A stretch of DNA of 64,000 nucleotides, taken from the NCBI GenBank assembly GCA_026120035.1, contig JALRME010000007.1, positions 1,116,001 through 1,180,000 of the forward strand, given 5' to 3'. Positions 45,662 to 57,400 of this stretch are shown here, in pieces. The translations under genes and the position numbers were made by a program. A model generated the notes under the pieces. That model ran no database searches and had not been told where the DNA came from. It was given only the letters and a program-made list of their open reading frames with translations. The stretch is from Coleophoma eucalyptorum (Eukaryota; Ascomycota; Leotiomycetes; Helotiales; Dermateaceae). The first letter of the stretch is position 1. Each line of letters opens with the position of its first letter.

Positions 45662-47445
45662 ATGCTTTCAACACCAACTGACCTCGAAGTTACTGAAAAG
45701 ATACCAATTAATAATGCATCGAAGCAAGAACAAGAAGATGAGGACGAAATCTATAGCCGCAAAGAACAAAGAGCAATCATACGCAAGGTTGATCGACGGC
45801 TACTCATTGTTTTAGGGCTCATGCAGACTGTCTCATTTCTCGACAGAGCCAACATCTCAAATGCAGCAATTGCAGGGTGCGTAGATGTCACAGTCTGAAT
45901 AACTGATCTGTGTTTTTGACAGACGCATTAGAATGACTAAAGAGCTACACTTGGCCATTGGAGCTCGCTATGTGAGTTTGTATCTTGCGATATATGTACT
46001 GCGACTAAACCTCTGCAGTCTATCATCCTCCTTGTTTTCTTTGGCCCCTACGTTCTTCTCCAATTTCCTGCAACCGCTGTTATACGAAAGATCGGCCCCG
46101 GAATATTCTTATCATCAATTGTGTTTGTCTGGGGCATAGTTATGCTAGTGAGAGTTTCTCCTCACAATATTGCTATACTCTATCTAACCTTACAAAGTGC
46201 TTCGGTTTTGTCCATAATTGGAAAGCAATGATTCCGCTACGCATGATTCTTGGCGCTTTGGAAGCCGGGTCGTTCCCCGGTGAATACTATCTGATATCTA
46301 TGTGGTACTCTCGCTGTAAGCCCATCTTGATGATTACATCGGCTACGAGATACTGATTACGGCAAGACGATATGCACAAACGCTTATCTTTGTGGTATCT
46401 CATCGGAGTCTTAGGTTCTGCATTCGGAGGAATACTCGCATTGCTATTTACGCAAATGGGTGGACTCGAAGACTACAAAGCCTGGAGATGGATTTTCATC
46501 ATGGAAGGCATCATAACCTGCATCATTGGTATTATTGGTTATATTTTCATGGTGGATTTCCCAGAAAATGCACACAAAGCTTGGAAGTTCCTCACGGTGG
46601 ACGAAGCAGCTTTTGTCATGAGAAGGATCAACAGAGATCGCCAAGATGCTAATGCTGATGAGTTCTCTTGGGCGAAGTTTTTTAAGCCTGCTGCAGACTT
46701 CAAGACTTGGGTCTTTGCTCTCATGTTCTTGTGAGTGCAGCTTTTATGGTTGCTATGGAGAGAATACATGCTGATACTGGCGATAGCTGCGCTACTATTG
46801 TCGCATATGCCATCGGCTTTTATCTACCGATAATTCTTCAGGATGAGTTCGGCTTCAGTACTCCGGTATCTCAGGTACTAAGCAGCCCGCCATACTTGTT
46901 TGCCATGGTAGTCATGTTTATCGAGGGCTGGGTCTGTGATCGATTGCGTCTGCGTGGTCCCTGTGTAATTTTCAATTCGGTATTCTCCATCCTTGGACTG
47001 TGCCTGATGGCGTATACATCATTACCTGGACCGCAATATCTGGGAGTCTTACTTGTCACTGCTGGTTGCAGTGCCAATGTCCCAGCTGTTATGGCCTACC
47101 AGGCCAACAATATTCGTGGGCAATGGAAGCGAGCATTTTGTAGTGCAAGTTTGATCAGCTTTGGGGGAATTGGTGGCATTGCAGGTTCTCTTGTCTTTCG
47201 ATCGCAGGACGCACCAAGATACTTACCGGGAATCTATGCAACCCTGGTGTAAGCCGGCTCCTCCCCATTTCAATATTTGTGATGAGTTGATATCTGCAAT
47301 GCTAACTGGGCGTTATATCAGAGCAAATTGTGTTTCTATATTACTTGTAGCTATTCTTAGCCTCTATTTCTGGCGTTGCAACAAAAGAGCGGACCAAGGA
47401 AAACTTGCGATTGAAGGACTAGAAACCTTTCGATATACGCTTTGA
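45662..47445 (+). CDS. MFS anion transporter, allantoate permease (Dal5/ACS) family
   Basis: A plasma-membrane proton-coupled transporter of the major facilitator superfamily, anion:cation symporter branch (yeast Dal5, Tna1, Soa1 relatives). Seven exons (45662-45876, 45923-45971, 46019-46147, 46198-46315, 46367-46730, 46787-47248, 47322-47445) give 486 residues. A charged N-terminal tail of about 45 residues precedes helix 1 (LLIVLGLMQTVSFLDRANISNA, the family signature). The membrane-spanning segments count to about 12, with a central charged loop around the KAWKFLTVDEAAFV block. FLDRANISNAAIAG and EAGSFPGEYYLISMWYSR are diagnostic of this family. Substrates of relatives include allantoate, nicotinate, sulfonates and sulfate esters. 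Divergent from the regulator and near the sulfatase, it may import an organosulfur compound (inference). Confidence 0.9.
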
Positions 47446-48891
47446 TAAGCTATGTCGGATACGAAGTTGAGGACTATTGAGAGTTTCCATAGGTTTATAA
47501 ACCACTTTTCAGTCAGCGCCTGCATACCAATTGAGACACATTCCTTGGAACGGTATCTTTCCACAGAAGTATATAGAGATGAATCATGAAGTCCGAGGCA
47601 TGAAACAAAAGAAATTTATGAATTTATGACAAAAGTTTAAAATGTGTAATAAACAAGCAGAATAAGAGATAAGCCTGAGACTTGGAGACAAAATAAGCAA
47701 GAATGATGTCTGGTTGAACGCCTCGTTCCGTAAAATCCTTACAGAAGGTAAGGGAGCATACACCAAGTACTCCTAGATATGAAGCAACTTGACGTGACAC
47801 GCCACAAAAGACTTCGCTGTTTCTGAGCGTAGAAAAGGGATGAGGTAGGTGGTCTTGGCATACAATAACGGATCAAGAACCGATATCTTAATTTTGAGTT
47901 ATGTTAACCCTCTAGTAGCCGTATAGACAGACATAAGGTTATGTATTAAGATGCAATATCAAGTAATTAGAATTACAGACGTTCAACCCTTGCGAGGATG
48001 GGCAGATCAAGAATTCGCGACAAAGAAATCTTCAACATATGCTGAGCCACTTTTACCAGAGTGTGGTTCATAATTACCACAATAATGCCTAACGTATGAG
48101 CCACAGGTAAGGAATTGCCCACCGGAATGTTCTTTTACTCAGCCAGCCAGCACAAGACGTAAGCGAGCTTGGCCTTTCTGCCTAACGTCGCCTGTTGAAA
48201 ATAAACATGTTGAGATGTAGGCAGAAAAGGCAACTAGCTTATAGTAGACCCTACGTCACTTAATCATTCAGCTGTCCGAGATGCCTGGCAAAGCCTCTTT
48301 TCACATGTCTTGTCTACTACTTAAAACCTCGGCTTGTTATATTGTTGTCCTTTTCTGTTTTCTGAGGGCACAGGATAAGCCATCCGCCTTGTGGTTTTGT
48401 GCATATCCACCTACACACAGTAGGTGGTCATTTAGTACAGTTCCTTTACTTTGGCACCATGCAGCATTTGATGGAAGTTTGAATTTGAAAGGCGGATTTT
48501 AAAGCTTCTGAATTGACAACATGTCTAAGGCAGACTACTTTTCCTGTCTCTGGTCGATTGGAAAAACACAAGACACGACACAGCAATATTCTAAAACCGG
48601 CATTCGGTTGTTGTGTAATAGTATAGAGAACAAGGTTTTCAGAAGTGAGATAAACCGAAAGTAGCTAGTAAAAACTCCAGGAAGAAGAAGACCCAATTCC
48701 TGATTGCAATTAGCGTAACTCAAGCTGAAGTTCTATACTCAATCAAACATACAATGAATGCAACTTTGCGATCGAGTTAAGTACTGCTCTAGGTATGGAG
48801 TAACTGGTAAGCAAGGCATTTTGGAGGGTGAGTTTGATAGAGGAAGATATCTTTAGCACTCGGCGCTTGTGGTGAGAGTCAATAGTGCATA
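47446..48891. other. Convergent intergenic region
   Basis: The stretch lies between the ends of the transporter and the C2H2 gene. It holds only short unassignable frames. I see no gene or RNA. Confidence 0.4.
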
Positions 48892-50017
48892 TTATTCATT
48901 ATGCCATGCTTTCGTATGTTCTTTCAGTTTATCGAGGCGCGAGAAATGCGTTACTCTCCGAGGACATGATGAGCCATATTTGCAATGGTATTTCTTATCT
49001 TTGGTATGCGTCGAAGCAGTATGCCGGTTGAGATCGGCTCGTTTGGAAAAAGTCATGTTGCAGTGTAGCTCTGAACAGTGGAATGGCTTTAAGTGCACGT
49101 TGTGGATATGCTTACGGTAATCTTTGTGGGTTTTGTGAATCACTCGTTCTGATTTTTCCCTGCAATGCCCAACCTCACATTTCATAGGCGTAAATCGTGC
49201 CTTCAACTTGGTTATTTGAGCATCTGTGAGGAGAGTATCGTCTTGTAACTGGCCCGGGGTATACATCGGAGAAGTGTAAATGCTCTCTGATGTGATGGTG
49301 GCGGCGTGATTACCTAGTGGATTGGCAGCAGTTATCGACGAGGAGGCCATGTGATTGTAACTACTCGACGGGTTGTTATCCCCACTGATTGAACTAGGTC
49401 CGCCATCACCCGAAGTGGTATAAGCTGTGGTGTACCGCATTTCTGGAGAGATGGAGTTAGGTCTTGGTTGACCTGCGCTAAATATGTTCGGGTTGTGTTT
49501 TTCATGGAGACTGTTCAAAGAAAGACCACGCAAGTCTCCAGCAAGGCTCCATCCATTGCTGTAGACATTATTCTGTGTGTTTACTGCACTGTGATATATC
49601 AGCTCAGAAGCATGCCCAGAGCGGTGCTACAAACGAGTCATGGCGCTGTGTAGTATAGATGTTTGTCGAATAAGGGCTTCCTATGCTCCAAGAAAGTCCG
49701 CCTTCGACCTGTTGATTTTGTATTTCTCCACCGCCAAAAGATTCCGAAGGTATTTCAGTAGGTTCATTGTTGTAACGATTGTTGAATGAATCATATGGTG
49801 ATGGCTGAGTGGTTGCCTGGCTCTGATTTCGCGTCTGAGCAGTATTGGTCTCAATGTTTAGGCCCATACATCTCGAAGCATGGTAAGAACTGCCGTGGCT
49901 CTTCATCCTCGGATACAGGTGATGCCCATCTTGACATGAGCTTGTATGAACGGTCGAGTAGGTATTGCTACCAAAATACTGGGAGTTTTGGAGCCCTGGA
50001 TTCTCTTGGTGAGCCAT
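48892..50017 (-). CDS. C2H2 zinc-finger protein
   Basis: A probable nuclear DNA-binding protein of 355 residues from two exons (50017-49631, 49572-48892). The intron acceptor that keeps the frame is the third AG, just before AATAATGTC. About 230 N-terminal residues are Asn/Gln/Ser/Tyr-rich and low in complexity, like activation domains. The C-terminal 110 residues carry three finger-like units. The first (CEVGHC...HIHNVH) and third (CKYGSSC...HTKAWH) have an unusual spacing between the cysteines, while the middle one (CSELHC...HTASTH) is close to the classical pattern. This triple arrangement with charged linkers is common in Pezizomycotina proteins of unknown role. No target is known. The gene borders the gene-poor region. 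Confidence 0.83.
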
Positions 50018-51708
50018 ATTGATCAGACGTCTGTTGTATGACTGGTGAGACGGTTCAACCTAGATATGAATAAGTAGACAGAGATCAAAAGTTATGCATC
50101 AAAGCCATGCACCCAGAGGATGTTTAATGAGGACTGTCATAGCCAATTTCAGTACCTAAGAAGCTGGTACAATGTTATAGGGCGCCCTTTTCACCCGTGG
50201 CGAAGCAAAATCGCATCGATCAAACGCCCTCTGCTGCCCTCATCCTCCACTTTTGGTCCTGGGAGGTTCAAGGAGCAGCATTGCCTAGCAGCATTGACAT
50301 ATTCCGTATAGCTTCCTATTGCCCGGTAAGATGAGCTTTTCAGTAACTTACACTCCATAGCATTTGCCCTTTCTTGTCTCACTTGGATAGCATGCATAGA
50401 GAGTATGAGATGAGTAGTGCTGGTTGGTTGTCCTGGGCGTACAATGGGTCGCAAATTGACCTAGAAGGGTTGATAATATGGGTTGTAATACAGACCGGTA
50501 TTGAGCGGTCAATGGCGGAGCAGATATTCATGAACCTAAGACCTAGTCTATAGGCAACCCTGACCAATGTAATATACCAATGGGAAGAACTCAAATCAAC
50601 TAGTGAAACAGGGCATCCAAAAAGCCCGTTGGATCTGGCAAGCCTTTGAAAGCTCAAGAGAGGAGTGACTTATAATCCGGTTGACGGGTCGAGTTGGCAG
50701 AGCCAGATCAATTAAGGAAGATTCGTGATAGCAGTATTTTGTCATATTACTGTGAGGTGGAGGCTATGCGATATTCGCCGATTGTGCGTATGGGAATTTC
50801 CGTCTAAGATATTTCGAAGTAAATACTAGCGGCATAGCCACTGTGATAGTCGAGCACCAGCATCAAGGGCAACATATGTTGACTGACAAGTGCCGTATTC
50901 GAATCCAAACAGGATGGGAACATCCTTCCAAAGCGAAAGGGGCATTCTGTATGACGGCATACACAGAAACTCTTCACAAAAATTGTGTACCGCGATACTA
51001 TGTCGTCGCCAACGTCAGTTGTCATCGGAACCATTGTATTGGAGCCGAAGACGTGACCTGAGATATCTTCAACGCCCTTTCAAATCATTAATTCCATGAG
51101 CACAGCCCCCAGTCTCTCGGCGTAGAAGTAGGAAGGGCCATGGCGCCTTCGTTAACCAGAACCTGCGGCAAGGCATCTTATAAACGGAGTGTTGCCCTAA
51201 AGCCCGGGCAGCCAAGGGCATAAGACGCATTCTTGCATGAGCGGATTGGTGTAAGATATGTTAGGCAGACTGATTCAAGTTGAGAAGTTCGCCCTCTTTT
51301 GCCCTCTTTTTATTTTTTGAAAAGGGCATCTTAAGGCTGTTGAACAGAGTTTTGAAGAGCGCTTGTAGCCTCGTGTGGGAGGGGGAAGTTGGATCTGACA
51401 CTAAGGTATAATCTGCAGTGAGATTCAAATCAGGCGACACAATGACAATGCATTGCTAATCATGATAACAACGAAATGGATAATCTCAGAGAAGTCTTGA
51501 TAAAACCTTCACATACCTAAGTCGGTGTCTCCGAAGAGTCTTATGATCGGATTGGTGGATTTTCAACACGGTGGAGATTCGGATGGACTCGGATGCAGAG
51601 GTGCAGAGAGGTTGGGATAGCCAGACCGATACTGCGACCTGGTTCGCGAAGTCTCCAACCGACAATATACTTTGGATGAAGCAACGGATAACCAGCTGTT
51701 CTTATAAC

Positions 51709-51777
51709 TTTGCGGCTCTTCACAAAAAGCCTCAAGGAGCCTCAAAGAGCCGCAAAGAGCCGCAAAGAGCCTCAAGA
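51709..51777. repeat. 10-bp tandem repeat with inverted copy
   Basis: Five copies of a 10-base unit (AGCCTCAAAG with AGCCGCAAAG variants) run from 51728 to 51777. The sequence TTTGCGGCTCTT at 51709-51720 is the exact reverse complement of AAGAGCCGCAAA inside the array, so the block can fold into a hairpin. Confidence 0.85.
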
Positions 51778-53016
51778 ATTACAGAACGTCACTGAACAGT
51801 AAGGAAGCATCACCGGTTATGACTTTGTGTGCCAGGGCAACATTACTTCAGTCGGGCTCAAGCTTACATTGTCAGCACTATTGAAAATTTCTTGTCCTTG
51901 TCAACCTGACTGGAGAGCAGTAATCACGATCAATTTCACGAATTCCCTTGAATGGAGCTCCTTAGAACGCAGTATCATGGCTTCACCAACTTCCTTGTTC
52001 CAGATGTGGATCAAGGATTGTCGGCATAATATAAAAATAATACCACAATAGCATTCCAATTGGCAGGTTAGTTTTAAATTACCCTGGTAAAGTTGCACTA
52101 TTAAGAATATAGCTAATGGAGAGTAAAAAGGCCTTGCAGCTTGAAACCGCTTCTAACCATTACAAGTCCCCAGTGAGCGATATACTGAAGAAGTCAGCCA
52201 AAATGAGGCTTTAAAAATGAAGATCCTATCATGTACCAACTCCACATCAATCTACACCATCTGCTTTGTTTATAGGAGGTCACGGCCTCGACTATTACGC
52301 GGCTTGATAATTTGACATAAGATATAAGGCCAGAGCGGTGCTCATGCCTACTCTTAAGCCATATTTCCAGGAGTCTATCTTGAGAAAGCAGAGCCTCCGG
52401 GCAAATCATCAGATGAAGTGACCAGAAAACTTGCTCGAGCGAGCCCAGTGGCTACTATGCCACCATGTAGCTGCGCATAACATTTCGAACTGCCCTTCAT
52501 ATCAACTTGATTCTAATCCAACCGAAACCACCTTGTTAAGGAATTGGAAGCATTAGAACTTCAAAAGCAATGGAACAGTAAGCTATAGAGACAAGCAGAC
52601 AGGAAAGCATAAGTGTATTAATTGTCAAAAAACTGCTTGCAGATGTACTTCAAGATCACTGGGTGAAGAAATATCAACGCAGAATCACGAAAAAGAGAGA
52701 AGAATGTCCCGAATAAGGTTGATGTCGAAGATGCCAAAATATTTGTGTCACTTGATGAGTGTCGCATTAATTGTCTTGCGTCATGCAGCAAAGTTATTGG
52801 CTCTCTCACATGCCCAACCTGCTTTGTTGTATCGTCATACCTTAACTTACTCTCATACGATGATCCTTCGCGAGTTGGATTTTATTAGTAAGCGCTGGAT
52901 TTCCTTAGGAGGTTCCATTAATGCAGATTCAGTGGTTCGTCACTCCAGGGTTTGTGCCTGGTGGATGTAGCTGTCGCTAGTCTCGCCGAGGAAAGCTACA
53001 TAAGGAACCTTCAATA

Positions 53017-53121
53017 ATGACGACTAGCGACAAACTAGTCGATGCACCTGGTTTCTCATGTAACAGATGTCATAGAAAGGAAGATTTGGTGCCCTTCAAA
53101 GACATTGAAAGACCATTCTAG
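53017..53121 (+). pseudogene. Possible zinc-ribbon protein fragment
   Basis: A 34-codon frame starts at an ATG and contains CNRCHRKEDLVPF, which resembles the first half of small fungal zinc-ribbon proteins. It stops at 53119. A different frame continues to 53413 with no domain I recognise. It could be a decayed gene, a first exon of an unmodelled gene, or chance. The sequence CGACTAG at 53021 and CTAGTCG at 53035 form a 7-bp inverted repeat within it. Confidence 0.25.
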
Positions 53122-53533
53122 TCGTTTTGATTATGTTTTGCCTTCAGATTCAGGGCTGGTATCGAGGGTAGCCGTCTTTTGCACTTTCGACATGGAATTG
53201 TTAGACAAAAGTTTTACGTACACATTTTGCGCAGAAAGGACTTTCTTTTGGCAAAAGCGTTCGACTTTGACACCTGCAGCAGAACGACAAACACAATTTT
53301 GGTTGGCTGGCAACGAAAGTATGAAGATATCCTATAAGAACATTCGGGCGTTTAATATAGAAAGCCCCACAGCACTACTCCATGCAAATACCCACAATGC
53401 AAAGCATGGCTAAAGGCAAACAGTTTCTGTTGATAGATGTTGCGTCAGTTGTCGAGCGACAGGACTGGCCAGAACTTATTTCGGGAAGACTGACAGAGTA
53501 CTTACATAAGATACCATAGGTACGCAAAGTATG

Positions 53534-53554
53534 TATGGCTTATGGCTTATGGCT
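53534..53554. repeat. TATGGCT heptanucleotide repeat
   Basis: Three perfect copies of a 7-base unit in the gene-poor region. Confidence 0.85.
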
Positions 53555-54433
53555 TGCAAATTTACGTGCTTCGGACAATCCTGCATCATTCATGTACAAA
53601 GGACGCAGTTTGCTCAAAGCTAATGCCGAGGCGGAATTGTAATTGGTATCACATTTGATTACTGACCATGCCTTCCCGCACTGGAAGTTCTGCTTATCGG
53701 ATACGCTTTGTATCAACCTCTCAAAGGGCCATTTCGAAGCCACTAGATGTCTAGAAACTGTGGTCTATTCTACGCTTTTGCAGACGGGGAATCCGGGTGC
53801 TTCGGGCGCCTCTCAGCCGTACCTTCACCGACGATACAAAAAAGTAGGAGTTTTTTGCATTTGACGGAAAAAAGGTCCTGGGTTGGGAAGAAAAACAAAA
53901 GGGGCCAAAAGCAAGGTTCCAGTGTCGGCACACCTTGATTGCTTGACGGATTGGTTGTAAGTGAAGCCCCGGAAGAAGCAAGAAGGACAATAAGGAAGAC
54001 AAGGCGGCATTGAACGGCTATCCACACTTTGGCAGGCAGCTAGCGGCGGGCCCGGGGTGGCCGTAGTATGAAACACTTTAACATTTTAAGGTTTGCTGGT
54101 GAGGCTCAACGGCCACCCCTGCATCCAACGTCACGAAGGTGCATATGTAGTGAATTTCCGATCGCTCGCTCGCGATTTCTTCCCCGATACGCGTTTCCGA
54201 GGAACATTCCCAGCTGCCCAGAGTCTTCAATCTGCCGAATCTTGTACAACATCGACCTTCGCGAAACAGATCGAGGAGTCCTCAACCCACTGGCCTGCCG
54301 CAGTCAGGCATTGGGCGAAGAGCCTTTCTGAGGACTGGGAATTGCCGCCTACAGCCTGAGCAATACTGTACAGCCTTGTGCAACACCTATCTTGCCACAA
54401 AGCCGGGCGCTGACAGCCTACTTGTTATCCAAC

Positions 54434-57400
54434 ATGGACCCCTCTTCTGAGCTGTCAAATATGTCTCTTGAAGAGCTGGAGCAGGAGATTACCTTCCAGA
54501 CTGTTATGCTCAACTCTATCGACGATAAAGTTGGAAATCGTGCTGAAGCCGAGAGAGAAGTCCTAGTGGAGTTGCGCAAGCTTAAGAAGGAGAGGCAGAG
54601 ACGCAAAGGCGGATTGACTGGGGGCCCTTCCCACCACACATCTGCTGCTATGGATGACGATCCTTTTACAGCTTCAATGGGTGGTGAGTCTACTGTTCTA
54701 CTATGTATCTTCTTTGCGCAACATGTACTATTCATATGCCTGTGTTGCTAAGTACGACTTTGCGATGGCATACCCGATGGCCATCCTAATTCTCCTTTAT
54801 CCCTATGCACACAGTTACTGATTTTTCACTTGCAGATCCCTTTGCAAGCACTTCTGGATCCCCTATTTCCTCCACACCCAGCTCTGGGGATATAAGCAGC
54901 TTGGGCACTTCCCGAGTCCATTTACCTTCTCGAAAGCGGTCTCACAGCAAGCATCGCGATGGCCTGATGGTATTCGAGGAAAACAAATCTCGGAAGACCA
55001 CTCCAAGCAGATATGATACTGGTCCAACCACGCCATCAACAAGCTCAGGTTATGCTAACCCCAGACTAGATGATGACTGGTTGGACTTGACGGCGTTCGT
55101 CATACTTCCACATTTATACCCCTTTGCATTCACATCATATTACCGCATGCTATCTGCGCCTGCTATATGAGTCGCTTCTTAAGTGAATGATTGCTAACAA
55201 GTTAATAGGGATGATGAGCTCATAATCTCTGAACTTGCTATTCAACGACAGAAGCAAGAAGAGCAGAGAATCAGGCGGGAGAGAGAAGATGCCGAATTTG
55301 CCCTCAGTATGAGCCAAAGCCTCCAACCGACCGGCGAGTTTTCATCTAGCATCGGATCCTCGACTTCTGGACCTTCAGCATTCAGCCGCCTAGCAGGAAT
55401 GCGTCAACTACCTACTTCATCTATACCACGTGCCCCACAATTTGGACAATCTTCATCGAGCCAGATTCCAGGAAGTGCCAGTGGTGCAAGCCGCAACACT
55501 CTCCGACCAGAGCCTTGGACTGCGACGTCTTCTGTTAGACGTGAAGAGGATACGAATTCTGGTAGGGGATTTTCATCTTACTCATCACGCCCTCATCTTG
55601 GATTTGGCGCTGCCGTCAAAACCGAAGGACCATCCTCATTTCAAATGCCTGGTTCTTACAGAGACGATTCGTCTAGCGCTGGTGATTCTGATCTGGAGGA
55701 GATTCCTGATACCGCGTTCTATGCTAATGTCGGCCGATCACCTAAAGTATCAGCGTCAGCGAGTGGATTTGGTACACAGCGCCAGCGACCGAGCAATTAT
55801 TTTGGAGCTTATACCGCTGGCCAGGCAGTACATAACCGAACTGAAGCGCTAATGCAAAACCCAACAATGTCCTCATATGGAACGACCCCTGGATACTTGC
55901 ATCCCGGATATGTACCGTCGAACTCTGGACCAGGACGTGTTCATGGATCTATAGGTCAGCCCTCTCGTAATATTCCCGGTTCCAATCCCAGTGGTAGTGG
56001 TATCAACGGTCTGTATAGCCCTGGTCCTGGATCAGGCTATATGTTTAGTGGCTCGAATGGTTTGGATTTGCACAGCAGAGGATCCGGATATGATCCCCTC
56101 TCTGACATGATTCGACACCCTGCAATGAATTTCGACGAGCTTCAAGGCTACCTCAACTTGGATGACAGGTATAGGGGACAACTCGATTACATTGTCAACG
56201 ACCCGCGAAAGAGCCACCAAGAGATTAAGGAATTACTTGAGAACATACGGCCGGATGTGGACTTAGCACCAGAAGACCGGGAAGGAACCCCTGATGGCTT
56301 GAAATATCCCTTAGTAAGGCGACCCTTACTTGCTTTGTACCTTGTTGCTAACAATAAACAGTATGAACATCAGAAGCTAGCCTTGACTTGGCTGAAAGCT
56401 ATGGAGGAGGGGACTAACAAAGGAGGAATCCTGGCTGATGACATGGGATTGGGGAAGACTATATCCTCTTTAGCACTGCTTCTGAGCCGTCAATCTACAG
56501 ACCTACAACAAAAGGTAGGCCACACGACTACTGTCATTGGGTAAAATTGACTTCCATTTAGACTACCTTGATCGTGGCCCCAGTTGCTTTGATTCGCCAA
56601 TGGGTCCGTGAGATTTCTACAAAGGTCAACCGAAGTCACAGGCTCAGTGTTCATATGATGCATGGACAAAGTAAGAAGCTGAGCTGGGATGACTTGAAAG
56701 TCTTTGACGTTGTTTTGACTACGTATGGAACCCTGGCAGCAGAGCTCGGACGCTGGGAGAAATACCTTCATCAGAATAAGCTAAACGGCAATCGAGAGGT
56801 TGATGTAGCAGCATCCAAGAGGAATTTCCCATTACTTGGCCCGAAGAGCACTTGGTATCGCATTCTATTGGACGAGGCACAATGTATCAAGAACAAAAAC
56901 ACGAAAAATGCTAAGGCGGCATGCCAGTTACAAGCAAAGACAAGATTTTGTCTCACTGGTACTCCAATGATGAACAATGTAGGAGAGCTGTATTCACTGA
57001 TTCACTTTCTGCGGATTAAGCCTTACAATGAGCTTCCCAGATTTCAAGCCGTATGCTTTTTCTTCCATCTGATGCTCTTGAAAGATCGCTGACTTTCTCC
57101 CAGGATTTTGGTATGCTCACGAGAGGCAGGCAGTCCGAGCATGCCAGGGAGAATGCTATGAAGAAGCTTCAGACTGTTCTTAAGGCCATCCTGCTTCGAC
57201 GCACAAAGACCTCGCTGATCGACGGCAAGCCCATTATCACTCTTCCCCCCAAGGTTGAGGAGATCCAACATGTCGCCTTTAGCGAGGAGGAGCAAGCTTT
57301 CTACAAAGCTCTTGAGAACAAGTCTCAGTTGCAATTCAATAAGTACATGAAGGCAGGAACAGTAATGAAGAACTATGCCAATGTTTTAGTCCTCTTGTTG

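Larger units (their letters stand above)
50018..54433. other. Gene-poor 4.4 kb region
   Basis: I find no intact gene between the C2H2 and SNF2 genes. Short frames exist on both strands but none shows a domain. The region holds short tandem repeats (51291-51310, 51728-51777, 53534-53554), small inverted repeats and one zinc-ribbon-like fragment at 53017. It may be a decayed gene or mobile-element graveyard, a long regulatory region, or hold noncoding transcripts. Confidence 0.4.

Noticed and set aside
54068..54359. Frames just upstream of the SNF2 gene as extra exons
   Set aside because: No splice join connects them in frame to the start at 54434, and the ATG there has a good context. They may be leader sequence.
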